From: an uncultured Ulvibacter sp.
GTDB taxonomy: Bacteria; Bacteroidota; Bacteroidia; Flavobacteriales; Flavobacteriaceae
Direction: 5' to 3'
DNA: 64,000 nt
NCBI GenBank assembly: GCA_913063405.1
Contig: CAJXZB010000008.1
Location: 1-64,000 of the forward strand
Part shown: positions 26,224 through 34,919 of the stretch, piece by piece
Layout: each line of letters opens with the position of its first letter
How positions within the stretch are numbered: the first letter of the stretch is position 1
Position numbers and translations under genes: made by a program
The notes under the pieces: generated by a model
Told to the model about the DNA's origin: nothing
Seen by the model: only the letters and a program-made list of their open reading frames with translations
The model's database searches: none

Positions 26224-27171
26224 ATGGCTTCTAGAAAAATACTTGTGGTTGCGCCGTACGCCTTCGGATATACGGCCCATATTAATAGTGCCGTTGCACA
26301 ATATCCAAACGTAGAGGCCAATATTTTGTATTTGGACCAACCCGCTTTTAGATATCGAAACACCTTTCATAAAGCTCAGAATTTTTTTTCCAAAATGTTC
26401 TTGAGAAAAAACCTCAAGAAAACATTTGTAAACGATAGGTTAAGGGCGAGTATTACTGCCTTAGGCAAACAGGATGATGTTTTTATCATTCGACCCGATA
26501 TGCTCGATGATGAAGTATTGACCTTCATAAAAAATCACACCAAGCGATTCATAGCTTATTATTACGATAGTACAAGAAGATTTCTCAGAAAGGCTGAGAT
26601 TATCCCTTTTTTTGATACTGTATATAGTTATGATAGGGAGGACGTAAATAACTTCGGATTGCGGTTTTTAACCAATTATATTTTTGCAGAAAGCAATACA
26701 GAAGATTATGAATATCAGTTTTTCAACATTTCGACCAATGATTATCGTTTTCCCTTGTTGGAAAACCTAACTGCTTATTTAAAAGAGAAATCTTGGAGCT
26801 ATAAGATTTTGGTTTATAATGGCAGTGATATGCCGGCCAGAAATGTTGAAATTATTACAAAACAACAAACAATTTCAGAGGTCGCTAAATTAATAAAGGA
26901 CTGTAAGATCATTGTTGAAATTCAACGCACGGAGCAGGTCGGGCTTTCTTTCAGAATATTTGAAGCGCTCGGACATAGAAAAAAACTAATTACAACGAAT
27001 AAGGACATTGTCAATTATGATTTTTACAATCCGCAGAATATCCTTGTTGTAGATGAGAATAATATTAAGATTCCAAAGGACTTTGTTAACAGTCCATATG
27101 TAGAAATTGAGGAAGCAATTTTATCTAGATACAAAATTGAGAATTGGGTAAAGCCTATTTTTGACCTTTAA
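26224..27171 (+). CDS. Putative glycosyltransferase, RfaS-like
   Basis: A 315-residue protein beginning MASRKILVVAPYAFGYTAHI. Features: YYYDSTRRFLRKAEIIPFFDTVYSYDREDV, and a C-terminal half with VEIQRTEQVGLSFRIFEALGHRKKLITTN, the sugar-donor-site pattern of GT-B enzymes (GxxFRxFEAxGxxK). It resembles lipopolysaccharide core proteins of the RfaS type in related bacteria; this is a family-level guess. ATG 26224 is chosen over TTG 26218. Its stop (27169-27171) overlaps the stop of the convergent next gene (TTAA). Confidence 0.65.
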   Translation: MASRKILVVAPYAFGYTAHINSAVAQYPNVEANILYLDQPAFRYRNTFHKAQNFFSKMFLRKNLKKTFVNDRLRASITALGKQDDVFIIRPDMLDDEVLTFIKNHTKRFIAYYYDSTRRFLRKAEIIPFFDTVYSYDREDVNNFGLRFLTNYIFAESNTEDYEYQFFNISTNDYRFPLLENLTAYLKEKSWSYKILVYNGSDMPARNVEIITKQQTISEVAKLIKDCKIIVEIQRTEQVGLSFRIFEALGHRKKLITTNKDIVNYDFYNPQNILVVDENNIKIPKDFVNSPYVEIEEAILSRYKIENWVKPIFDL

Positions 27172-28238
27172 GAATTAAGAAGTTTTTTATATACTTCCAT
27201 ATACTGTTTTGCCGTTGTATCCCAACTAAAACTCTTAGCTCTTTCCACATACCAATTTTCATAGAATTCTTGTGCATTATGAAAGCGTGCCATTCCTAAT
27301 TTTAAGGTGTCTGCCATATATTTTGGGTCGTAATGATCCCAATAAAAACTATGTTCTCCACCAATTTCTGGTAATGAAGTATTGTTCGAAATAAACACAG
27401 GTTTACCAAATCGCATTGCTTCAATTGGCGGAATACCAAAACCTTCTCTTAATGATGGAAATACAAAACCCTCGCAATTTTGAAGATAGTATTGCTTTTC
27501 AAGATCCTCAATTTTTCCAGTCTGAAAAACACGGCTTTCCATTCCGTAATCTTTAACGAGAGTAGTTAGTTTGTCTGCGTAGATGGAATTGTTATTTCCG
27601 GCCAAGACCAGATTGTATTCTGGTAGATGCTTCAGCATCTCAACCAAACTTATAAAATTCTTTCGTTCACTAAAATCACCAATAGAAAATAGATAAGGTT
27701 TTTGAGGTACAATTGCAGGTTTGTAATCGGTTGGAATATAAATAACGGTAATCGTATTACCGTTATGGATCACATATTCTGGTACTTTTGGAACCTCAAA
27801 ATGTTCGTGGGTGTCTTTCTTGGCGAATTCTGAAATATAAACAATTGCGTCACTTCGCTTGAGTTTTTCATTAAACTTTGCCCTAAGTTTTTGCTGAAGT
27901 AGCGGCGACCCTTCTGTAATAAAATGAACATCATGAACCGTAAGTAAGTAGGGAATAGCGAAAAAAGGTTCCACCTTTATGTTCTGATTTAGACAATGCC
28001 AGAGATGGTACTTCGTTTTTATTCTGAAGGGTTTATGGCGTGTAATCGACTTGTATTTTTTGTATTTAAAAACCGATCCAAATTCTGCTTTTAGTTCCTT
28101 AGTGTTCTTTGCGTGAAGCACTAATTTAATGTCCTTTTCGTTGTAGTTGGCTAGGGCTTTGATGAGATGATAATTAAACTGTCCAAAGCCTGAATACTTG
28201 TTTTTTATATTATGCGATTCTAGAAATACCTTCTTCAT
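27168..28238 (-). CDS. Family 4 glycosyltransferase (GT-B)
   Basis: A 356-residue GT-B enzyme. The acceptor half has KNKYSGFGQFNYHLIKALA and YLLTVHDVHFI; the donor half has YLFSIGDFSERKNFISLVEML, GNNNSIYADKL, and the catalytic signature GFVFPSLREGFGIPPIEAMRFGKPVFISNNTSLPEIGG. The EGFGIPPIEAM pattern is typical of GT4 retaining glycosyltransferases such as mannosyl- and glucosyltransferases. Its start is 6 bases beyond the inserted MITE-like element. Confidence 0.92.
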   Translation of the reverse strand: MKKVFLESHNIKNKYSGFGQFNYHLIKALANYNEKDIKLVLHAKNTKELKAEFGSVFKYKKYKSITRHKPFRIKTKYHLWHCLNQNIKVEPFFAIPYLLTVHDVHFITEGSPLLQQKLRAKFNEKLKRSDAIVYISEFAKKDTHEHFEVPKVPEYVIHNGNTITVIYIPTDYKPAIVPQKPYLFSIGDFSERKNFISLVEMLKHLPEYNLVLAGNNNSIYADKLTTLVKDYGMESRVFQTGKIEDLEKQYYLQNCEGFVFPSLREGFGIPPIEAMRFGKPVFISNNTSLPEIGGEHSFYWDHYDPKYMADTLKLGMARFHNAQEFYENWYVERAKSFSWDTTAKQYMEVYKKLLNS

Positions 28239-28244
28239 CAGTTA

Positions 28245-28399
28245 AGGGTTTGTTACTAAATAATCTTTACATTTTGTCTCGTTCTTTTGCGTACTAATTT
28301 CGTTAAAAAGTCTCGATTTAGCTACGGCTATGTATTTTGCCTCATTACTACACAAAGTAAGGTCGCCAATTCTGCAAACTTTATTTAGTAACAAACCCT
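28245..28399. mobile_element. MITE-like element with terminal inverted repeats
   Basis: A 155-base element bounded by perfect 19-base terminal inverted repeats, AGGGTTTGTTACTAAATAA at 28245-28263 and its complement at 28381-28399. The flanking 5-base direct repeat AGTTA (28240-28244 and 28400-28404) is a target duplication. Imperfect internal inverted repeats (28285-28298 and 28344-28357, 11 of 14 matching) allow a cruciform. It has no ORF. It lies between two leftward glycosyltransferase genes. Confidence 0.82.
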
Positions 28400-29159
28400 A
28401 GTTAATTTTTCGGTATAACATCCATAAATTCACATACCTTTTAAAAACTGCAAACGAATTAATATAGGCTAAGATAAATCCTTCTTTTCCATCTAAAATG
28501 CCCAACCTAATAAGATATTGGTGCCAGAATCGATAGAAGGGTCTGAATAGAAATTGAAACAGGGAAGGTCTCTTTTTTTTCTCATAGAGCATTTTGGCTT
28601 GTAAAGCACTATAGCGATGCAATTTCGCAGTGTAATCATCGAAACTTTTATAAGTATGATGCGGAAGTCTATTTTTTAATTTGGCAGCTTCTCCGTTCGT
28701 CTGAATTAGTTCGTGGACCAAGTTTCCATCGTATTGGCAATAGTTTTTATCAAAAACCCGAATAATCCAATCCGTTTGGAAACCACTGTACTTAATGTGT
28801 TTTCCCATAAAATGAAGTTCACGCTTCACAAAATAGGCAATAGCTGTAGGATTAGTTAGTGTTGTTAATATCTCGTTTGCAAGTGGTTTTGTTATTTCTT
28901 CGTCTGGGTCGAAGAAAACAACCCAATTGTTCTTTGCTTTTGAAATACCAAAATTTTTCTGACTCGAAAAATTATCAAATTTTCGTTGATGAATTACGAC
29001 CTTTTCATGACACTTAGCCAAAGCAACTGTATCGTCTGTACTATAAGAATCTATTATGATAATCTCATCAACAAACCATAAGCTTTTTATAAAAGCATCG
29101 ATGACTTCCGCCTCATTGAGCGTAATGGCAATCGCACTAATTTTTAAGGAGTTTTCCAA
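28398..29159 (-). CDS. WaaE/KdtX-like family 2 glycosyltransferase
   Basis: A 253-residue GT2 enzyme resembling lipopolysaccharide core beta-1,4-glucosyltransferases (WaaE/KdtX). Motifs: ISAIAITLNEAEVIDAFIKSL, IIIIDSYSTDDTVALAK, FDNFSSQKNFGISKAKNNWVVFFDPDEEITK with DPDE in the DXD position, and FQTDWIIRVFDK. A paralogue of the gene at 29935. The start is TTG 29159. Its stop TAG is formed partly by the MITE and partly by the duplicated target. Confidence 0.87.
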   Translation of the reverse strand: MENSLKISAIAITLNEAEVIDAFIKSLWFVDEIIIIDSYSTDDTVALAKCHEKVVIHQRKFDNFSSQKNFGISKAKNNWVVFFDPDEEITKPLANEILTTLTNPTAIAYFVKRELHFMGKHIKYSGFQTDWIIRVFDKNYCQYDGNLVHELIQTNGEAAKLKNRLPHHTYKSFDDYTAKLHRYSALQAKMLYEKKKRPSLFQFLFRPFYRFWHQYLIRLGILDGKEGFILAYINSFAVFKRYVNLWMLYRKIN

Positions 29160-29217
29160 TAGTTGCTTGTAGTTTGCGTAAAAGTAATAATTTTACAAGG
29201 ATTAATACTGAACTATC

Positions 29218-29922
29218 GTGAGCAAGCTCCCTATTTTAATGTACCATAATGTATCACTTACCAAAAGTGAGGCACTTACAATTTCTGTTGAAAAATTAGA
29301 AGAGCAATTTGCGTATTTGGCTGATAAAGGCTACAAAAGCTGTCATTTTAAGGAATTGATGGACCTTGGGGAATTACCTTATAAAAAGAATATAGTCATT
29401 ACATTCGATGACGGTTATGTAAGCCAGATGGAGTTGGCGGTTCCTTTGCTTGAAAAATACAATCTGAAAGCTACTTTCTTTGTCCCGCTAAATTATTTGG
29501 GGAAGACAGATGAGTGGTTTACTTCTTCTGTAAAAATAATGACTTCGGAACAGTTCCATACTTTAAATCCGATGACCATAGAGTTAGCCTTTCATTCGTT
29601 TTATCATAAAAAATATAATGAGCTTTCTGAAGCAGAGATTGAAGAGGACACACAGCTTTGTTTTGATAGTGTTTCAGAAAAACGATTTCCATTTGCGGCA
29701 GTATTGGCGTATCCCTATGGGAAATATCCTCGAGAGGCTTCAGAAAAGAAAAAATTTATCGCTCAACTTGAGGAACATAAATTCAAGTATGGTGTTAGAA
29801 TAGGGAATAGGCTTAATACTTTTCCGTTTCAGAAACCATTCGAAATACAGCGTATTGATGTGAAAGGTGAATATTCATTGCCTAAATTTAAGAGGAAGGT
29901 AAAGTATGGAAAGATTTTTTAG
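29218..29922 (+). CDS. Polysaccharide deacetylase
   Basis: A 234-residue NodB-type deacetylase: LPILMYHNVS at the N-terminus, VITFDDGYVSQMELAVPLL (catalytic Asp pair), ELAFHSFYHKKYNEL (metal His region) and AYPYGKYPREASEKKK. It removes acetyl or N-acetyl groups from a polysaccharide. The start is GTG 29218, since an ATG would fall after PILM. The convergent gene ends 13 bases beyond its stop, and it lies in the glycan island. Confidence 0.87.
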   Translation: MSKLPILMYHNVSLTKSEALTISVEKLEEQFAYLADKGYKSCHFKELMDLGELPYKKNIVITFDDGYVSQMELAVPLLEKYNLKATFFVPLNYLGKTDEWFTSSVKIMTSEQFHTLNPMTIELAFHSFYHKKYNELSEAEIEEDTQLCFDSVSEKRFPFAAVLAYPYGKYPREASEKKKFIAQLEEHKFKYGVRIGNRLNTFPFQKPFEIQRIDVKGEYSLPKFKRKVKYGKIF

Positions 29923-29934
29923 GGTTTTGAATTT

Positions 29935-30672
29935 TTACTTCATTCCTCGATTAAGCAATATTAATTTCACATAGCGAGAAAACACACCATACGAATCAAT
30001 CGCCGCTACCGTTAGTCCTGGAATTCCATTTCGAAAACCTCCCCTTTTTATATAGGAGTCGAAAAACCGATAGGTAGGTTTAAAAAAGAGATGGAAATAG
30101 GTGGTCTTCTTTTTCTTGTCTTGTCTTTGTTCCGCTTGAAACCAAGCATACTTTTCTTTCTTGGTGATATAGTGATTTAACCCTTTATAGGTATAATGGA
30201 TCATTTTTTGTTTTAGTTTACCAACACTACCGCTACAATGTAGTTTTTCGTGAACCAAACCTGTAAAATGAGCACCTTCTCGTTTTACCAAACGCAGTAC
30301 ATCACTGCTCTGAGAATATAAAAATCGAGTCATAAAAAAATGAGGGAAATTTATTTTATATCCACTGTGTTTAGGTTGTGCAAGAATGCTTTTTATCTCT
30401 GCTTCAAGAGATCGTGTAACACGTTCATCACCGTCAATAAATAAAACCCATTCACCAGTAACGTACTCCAAGGCATAATTTTTCTGAGCCGAAAAGTTAT
30501 CGAATTTTCGTTCGAGTATTTTGGTGGCTAAGGGTTTTGCAATTTCTTGGGTTTCATCGGTGCTAAATGAGTCCACAACTATAATTTGATCAGCAAATTG
30601 CACAGACTGAAGAGCATCTTTTATATAGATCGCTTCATTGAAAGTTGGGATGATAACTGAAAGTGTTGGCAT
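29935..30672 (-). CDS. WaaE/KdtX-like family 2 glycosyltransferase, second copy
   Basis: Paralogue of the gene at 28398-29159: LSVIIPTFNEAIYIKDALQSV, IIVVDSFSTDETQEIAK, FDNFSAQKNYALEYVTGEWVLFIDGDERVTR. The DGDE is the metal site. ATG 30672 (MPTLSVII) is chosen; a longer in-frame start at 30729 would invade the divergent gene. About 245 residues. The two copies imply two similar transfers in core synthesis or an old duplication. Confidence 0.87.
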   Translation of the reverse strand: MPTLSVIIPTFNEAIYIKDALQSVQFADQIIVVDSFSTDETQEIAKPLATKILERKFDNFSAQKNYALEYVTGEWVLFIDGDERVTRSLEAEIKSILAQPKHSGYKINFPHFFMTRFLYSQSSDVLRLVKREGAHFTGLVHEKLHCSGSVGKLKQKMIHYTYKGLNHYITKKEKYAWFQAEQRQDKKKKTTYFHLFFKPTYRFFDSYIKRGGFRNGIPGLTVAAIDSYGVFSRYVKLILLNRGMK

Positions 30673-30696
30673 TAAAACAAAACTAATAAATAACTT

Positions 30697-30704
30697 TATC
30701 TTTG
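30697..30704 (+). promoter_or_regulatory. TAnnTTTG -7 box of the rightward glycosyltransferase
   Basis: TATCTTTG, 5 bases before GTG 30710. The -33 element is not at normal spacing. Confidence 0.35.
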
Positions 30705-30709
30705 GACCA

Positions 30710-31534
30710 GTGAAACTAGATACTTCCATAATAATTAGTACTTATAATTCTCCAGCCTGGCTGGAGAAGGTTTTATATGGCTATAATAATCAGACATATC
30801 GAATGTTTGAAGTGGTAATTGCAGACGATGGTTCTACTTCAGAAACAGTGACTCTGTTAGAGCGGGTGCGGAAGGAAGTGTTTTTTCCAATTGTTCATGT
30901 GTGGCATGAGGATAATGGTTTTCAGAAGACAATAATTTTGAATAAAGCAGCACAAAAATGTGAGACGCCATATATTATTATGACCGATGGTGACTGTATT
31001 CCACGAAAGGATTTTGTAGAGCAACATGTGAAGTACAGGGTTGAGGGATGTTTTTTATCTGGAGGTTATTTTAAGTTGCCTATGAATATTTCAGAAAGTA
31101 TTACCAAGGAAGATATTTATACGGAAAAATGTTTTGACCTTTCTTGGTTGAAAAAACAGGGGTTAAAATCATCTTTTAAAAATAACAAACTGACTTCTGG
31201 CTCATCGAAGGCTGGAATTTTAAATAAATTGACACCAAGTAATGCCTCTTGGAATGGACATAATTCATCGGCTTGGAAGACAGACATTGAAGCAGTAAAT
31301 GGTTTTGACGAGCGTATGCAATACGGTGGCGAAGATCGTGAACTTGGTGAACGATTGTTTAATATGGGATTAGAAAGCATCCAAATTAGATATAGTGCAA
31401 TTACTTTGCATTTGGATCATCCACGTGGTTATGTAAAAGAAGAAATGATAGCCAAGAATAAGGCGATTCGGGAGGAAACAAAGACCACAAAAAGTACCTG
31501 GACTCATTACGGAATTAACAAGGAAGCTAAGTAA
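30710..31534 (+). CDS. Family 2 glycosyltransferase with galactosyltransferase-type C-terminus
   Basis: A 274-residue enzyme. SIIISTYNSPAWLEKVLYGYNNQ opens the GT-A fold, VVIADDGSTSET and YIIMTDGDCIPRKDF carry the DXD, and WNGHNSSAWKTDIEAVNGFDERMQYGGEDRELGERLFNMG matches the C-terminal GT-7C-type domain with GGED. GTG 30710 starts the fold; an upstream ATG at 30638 lies over the divergent gene. It probably adds a hexose. Confidence 0.85.
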   Translation: MKLDTSIIISTYNSPAWLEKVLYGYNNQTYRMFEVVIADDGSTSETVTLLERVRKEVFFPIVHVWHEDNGFQKTIILNKAAQKCETPYIIMTDGDCIPRKDFVEQHVKYRVEGCFLSGGYFKLPMNISESITKEDIYTEKCFDLSWLKKQGLKSSFKNNKLTSGSSKAGILNKLTPSNASWNGHNSSAWKTDIEAVNGFDERMQYGGEDRELGERLFNMGLESIQIRYSAITLHLDHPRGYVKEEMIAKNKAIREETKTTKSTWTHYGINKEAK

Positions 31535-31536
31535 GA

Positions 31537-32118
31537 TTAGACTTTTTTATAGACACCAATTTTCCAGTACTGCAATTCTTCCCCAGTTTTTACCGTTGTG
31601 AATTCTAATTCTTTCAGCTTCGGATTTTCCTTAAAATACTCCCAGCAACCAATGCCTTCACGATAGATTGAGGTAATGATTACACCACCTTCGTTGAGAT
31701 GATCTAGCATCCGGTTAAGAACATTTGTTTTTTCACTATCGTGGATGTAGTAGAAGGCCTCATTGAATACGATCGCATCAAAATTTCGAGTGGGTTGAAA
31801 GGTGACCGCATCTTCAGAAATGAATTCAGCTTTAGGAAAGTTCTTTTTCTTTGCTTGCTCGATAGAGACTTTTGAGAAATCAAGCCCTAAAAAAGATGAA
31901 AACTCAAATTCTTTCATACGCTCATTTAGAACACCATCACCACAGCCAATATCAAGAATACTTGGATTCGTTGGACCGTACTTTTTTAGGTAATCAATAA
32001 TCTGAAAATACCGTTTCGATTCCTTTTCACTTTTAAGGTTTTCCCATTGGCCTGCTTTGTATTGCTTGTCCCACCTGCGTTTGCGTCTCCAATGATGAAA
32101 CTTATCCAGAATATTCAT
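31537..32118 (-). CDS. Class I SAM-dependent methyltransferase
   Basis: A 193-residue methyltransferase with SAM motif I PSILDIGCGDGVLNERM (about residue 54), motif II FLGLDFSKVSIEQAK, and motif IV FDAIVFNEAFYYIHDSEK. It lies between two sugar-pathway genes, so a sugar O-methyl or related step is plausible. Two bases separate its stop from the convergent gene; 2 bases separate its start from the upstream heptosyltransferase-like gene, so the latter two are co-transcribed. Confidence 0.85.
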   Translation of the reverse strand: MNILDKFHHWRRKRRWDKQYKAGQWENLKSEKESKRYFQIIDYLKKYGPTNPSILDIGCGDGVLNERMKEFEFSSFLGLDFSKVSIEQAKKKNFPKAEFISEDAVTFQPTRNFDAIVFNEAFYYIHDSEKTNVLNRMLDHLNEGGVIITSIYREGIGCWEYFKENPKLKELEFTTVKTGEELQYWKIGVYKKV

Positions 32119-32120
32119 GA

Positions 32121-33194
32121 TTATTTTTTTGCGTTTTTAAGATGATGCGCTAAGAAGGATTTCAGCTTAGTTAGGATCATTTCTGGAGTTAATTCTCGAT
32201 ACAATGCTTCTGGGTTCTCTTCAATCACTTTACGAGACTCTCGGGTAAATTCTTCAAATAAATTTGGCTTCTCTTCAAGTAAGTGAACAGATTCGTGGAT
32301 AATACCATCTTCGAAACTATTCCAATCTGCCTTTTCAATATACGGAGAATAAATAGTAAACGTAGGTCTGTTTAAAGCTTTTGTAATATGTACTGTTCCT
32401 CCTTCATTCGCAATTAATAGATCACATTTGTTGATTAATCTAATAAAACCACGGATTGAATCTTCATAAATATCTACGTTGATCTGTTCTTTATTTTTAC
32501 AGAAACCATAAATTTTTAGGGCATCCTTTTTTTGGTGAGGCGCATAGTTAAAAAGTATGGTTGCATTGTAATTTGACGTTATATAATCAATAAGTTTTGC
32601 TACATAATCAAATGGCATGGACTTCGGAATTGTACTTCCTAAAACCGTAAACATCAGTACTGGTTTCTTAAGAAATTCTATCCGATTATATTTTTTTTCT
32701 TCCGAAGTAAGGTGAATTTTAGGGACATCATTTGGATCGCTTAATGGAAATACAGCGTCGACAATATTTACCCGATCTTCAATCGCCTTTCCGCAAATTT
32801 TAGACTTAGCATCCAAAAAATTAATAGGATGGGTGTAAAATGGAAGCTTTAATGTTTTGTGTTTTCTTTTGAAACCTATGCGATATTCTGCACCCGAAAA
32901 AAGACACATCATCCTACTTTGGAATTTAGCGTAGGAGTCAAAAATGATATCGTACTTCTCTTTTTTTATCTTTCTAATCTCCTTGATGAGATTAGGGATC
33001 TTTTTGAGCTCCTTATCCTTTACCGCAATTATCCGATCAATATTAGGGTTATTTTCAATGACACCAGTAGTATAATCGTACACAAAATAAGTGATGTGGC
33101 TTTCGGGAAATATTTTCTTGATGTTATTAGCAATGACCGAACTAATAAGCACGTCTCCAATTCTTTTGTTTTGTATTACGAGTATTTTCTTCAT
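32121..33194 (-). CDS. Family 9 glycosyltransferase (heptosyltransferase-like)
   Basis: A 357-residue GT-B enzyme of family 9: MKKILVIQNKRIGDVLISSVIANNIKKIFP at the N-terminus (the GD-L motif), RIGFKRKHK, VLMFTVLGSTIPKSMPFDYVAKL, and LLIANEGGTVHITKALNRPTFTIYSP, the ADP-heptose-type donor signature. It fits addition of heptose or a related sugar to the LPS/LOS core. ATG 33194 is taken because the fold starts there. It overlaps the divergent kinase gene's control region. Confidence 0.86.
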   Translation of the reverse strand: MKKILVIQNKRIGDVLISSVIANNIKKIFPESHITYFVYDYTTGVIENNPNIDRIIAVKDKELKKIPNLIKEIRKIKKEKYDIIFDSYAKFQSRMMCLFSGAEYRIGFKRKHKTLKLPFYTHPINFLDAKSKICGKAIEDRVNIVDAVFPLSDPNDVPKIHLTSEEKKYNRIEFLKKPVLMFTVLGSTIPKSMPFDYVAKLIDYITSNYNATILFNYAPHQKKDALKIYGFCKNKEQINVDIYEDSIRGFIRLINKCDLLIANEGGTVHITKALNRPTFTIYSPYIEKADWNSFEDGIIHESVHLLEEKPNLFEEFTRESRKVIEENPEALYRELTPEMILTKLKSFLAHHLKNAKK

Positions 33195-33244
33195 AAAGAT
33201 TACCTTCGCAAAGTACTTATTTTTTGAAGTTAATAAAATTAAAA

Positions 33245-33991
33245 ATGCACTCAACTTTTATTATACATCCAAAATATACACTGGTAGAACCACAGCTAAA
33301 AGCGGTTCTTCAAAACTTCTCTGAAACTGGAGAGTATGTAACCAAGGGTGAACGGAATGTTATTAAGAAGTTCGCTATTGACGGAACTTTTTTTAACGTC
33401 AAAAAGTTTAAGACCCCCAATTTTTTTCAGGCGTTGGTATATCAGTTTCTTCGGAAGGGTAAGGCAAAGCGTTCGTACGAATATGGTTCAAAACTGATTG
33501 GCTTCGGAATTAAAACTCCTTTTCCAGTGGGTTATTCTGAATCCTTTTTAATAGGCCTAAAAGAGTCTTATTACATAAGTGAACATGTTAATTATGACTT
33601 CGATTTCAGAGATTTAATTCACAATCCGAAGTATCTTAATCGTGAAGAGATTTTAAAACAGTTCACTGCCTTTTGTTTTCAACTTCACGAAAACCACATC
33701 AATTTTCTGGATCATTCTCCTGGTAATACCTTGGTAAAAGATAGGGGAGACGGGAAATATGATTTCTATTTGATCGACTTAAACAGAATGCGATTCGAAG
33801 TACTCGACTTAGATCAACGAATGCATAACCTACGGAGATTATGGTTGTCGAAGACGATGATTAATATTATGTCCATTGAATATGCAGCACTTTTTGGAAA
33901 TGAGATAGAAGAAGTACATCGCTTATTATCTAAACATAGCAGAGCTTTTCAGAAAAAAGTGAATTCGAAGAAATTGAGAAAAAGAAAATAG
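33245..33991 (+). CDS. LPS core/Kdo kinase-like protein
   Basis: A 248-residue protein of the InaA/WaaP-type eukaryotic-like kinase fold. Motifs: TLVEPQLKAVLQNF, VFQFLRKGKAKRSYEYGSKLIGFGI (K in the N-lobe), INFLDHSPGNTLV (catalytic loop with D and N), and YLIDLNRMRF (DLN in place of DFG). It probably phosphorylates a Kdo or core sugar. ATG 33245 is used; a TTG at 33224 is possible. The gene faces dapD tail-to-tail. Confidence 0.78.
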   Translation: MHSTFIIHPKYTLVEPQLKAVLQNFSETGEYVTKGERNVIKKFAIDGTFFNVKKFKTPNFFQALVYQFLRKGKAKRSYEYGSKLIGFGIKTPFPVGYSESFLIGLKESYYISEHVNYDFDFRDLIHNPKYLNREEILKQFTAFCFQLHENHINFLDHSPGNTLVKDRGDGKYDFYLIDLNRMRFEVLDLDQRMHNLRRLWLSKTMINIMSIEYAALFGNEIEEVHRLLSKHSRAFQKKVNSKKLRKRK

Positions 33992-34007
33992 TTTTAAGTA
34001 ACTCAAC

Positions 34008-34823
34008 TTATACAGCCACATTATGTTCTCTTAATGCATCATTTAGTGACGTCTTTTTATTAGTACTCTCTTTTCGCTTTCCAATAATTAACGCACAGGG
34101 AACATTGTAATCACCAGCTGGGAACTTTTTACTATAACTGCCAGGAATCACTACAGATCTTGCCGGAACGAGCCCTTTACGCTCTATAGGGCTGTCTCCA
34201 GTAACATCTATAATTTTTGTCGAAGCGGTGAGCACCACATTTGCACCTAATACTGCTTCACGCTCTATACGAACACCTTCCACTACAATACAACGAGAAC
34301 CTATAAAAGCGTTGTCTTCTATGATTACAGGAGCTGCTTGCAAAGGTTCCAAAACACCACCAATACCAACACCGCCACTTAGATGTACATTCTTACCAAT
34401 CTGTGCACAACTACCCACAGTTGCCCAAGTATCCACCATGGTACCTTCATCAACATACGCCCCAATATTTACATAACTAGGCATCATAATCACCCCTTTC
34501 GAAATATACGCTCCATGTCTTGCAATGGCGTTGGGAACCACACGAATACCTTTTTCTTCATAGCCTCTTTTTAAAGGGATTTTATCGTGGTATTCAAAAA
34601 TACCAGCCTCCATAGTCTCCATTTTCTGAATTGGAAAATACAAAACCACACCTTTTTTCACCCATTCATTTACTTGCCAACCTGCTGCAGTTGGTTCTGC
34701 GCAACGTAAGGATCCTTCGTCACAAAGACGAACTACTTCACGGATAGCTGCTGTGGTTTCGGGTTGAGTTAATAGAGAACGATCGTCCCAAGCTTTTTCT
34801 ATGATTTGTTGTAATTCGGTCAT
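34008..34823 (-). CDS. dapD: 2,3,4,5-tetrahydropyridine-2,6-dicarboxylate N-succinyltransferase
   Basis: Succinylase-pathway step of lysine and meso-diaminopimelate synthesis. At 271 residues it is typical. The N-terminal helical domain (IEKAWDDRSLL) is followed by a left-handed beta-helix of hexapeptide repeats (GVIMMPSYVNIGAYVDEGTMVDTWATVGSCAQIGKN) and VVIPGSYSKKFPAGDYNVPCALIIGKR. Its promoter box is 19 bases upstream. The first gene after the glycan island. Confidence 0.96.
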   Translation of the reverse strand: MTELQQIIEKAWDDRSLLTQPETTAAIREVVRLCDEGSLRCAEPTAAGWQVNEWVKKGVVLYFPIQKMETMEAGIFEYHDKIPLKRGYEEKGIRVVPNAIARHGAYISKGVIMMPSYVNIGAYVDEGTMVDTWATVGSCAQIGKNVHLSGGVGIGGVLEPLQAAPVIIEDNAFIGSRCIVVEGVRIEREAVLGANVVLTASTKIIDVTGDSPIERKGLVPARSVVIPGSYSKKFPAGDYNVPCALIIGKRKESTNKKTSLNDALREHNVAV

Positions 34824-34842
34824 AATTCTTCAGAAATTTTTA

Positions 34843-34850
34843 CAAATATA
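34843..34850 (-). promoter_or_regulatory. TAnnTTTG -7 box of dapD
   Basis: Minus strand TATATTTG, 19 bases before the dapD start. No clear -33 TTG. Confidence 0.4.
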
Positions 34851-34903
34851 AAACCTCACGCTCAATATAATGTCCATTTTTAGCATAGTATTTAGTAATC
34901 ACT

Positions 34904-34911
34904 TATTTTTG
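34904..34911 (+). promoter_or_regulatory. TAnnTTTG -7 box of ruvX
   Basis: TATTTTTG ends 8 bases before ATG 34920, giving a very short leader. Divergent from the dapD promoter. Confidence 0.4.
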
Positions 34912-34919
34912 CAGCGAAA

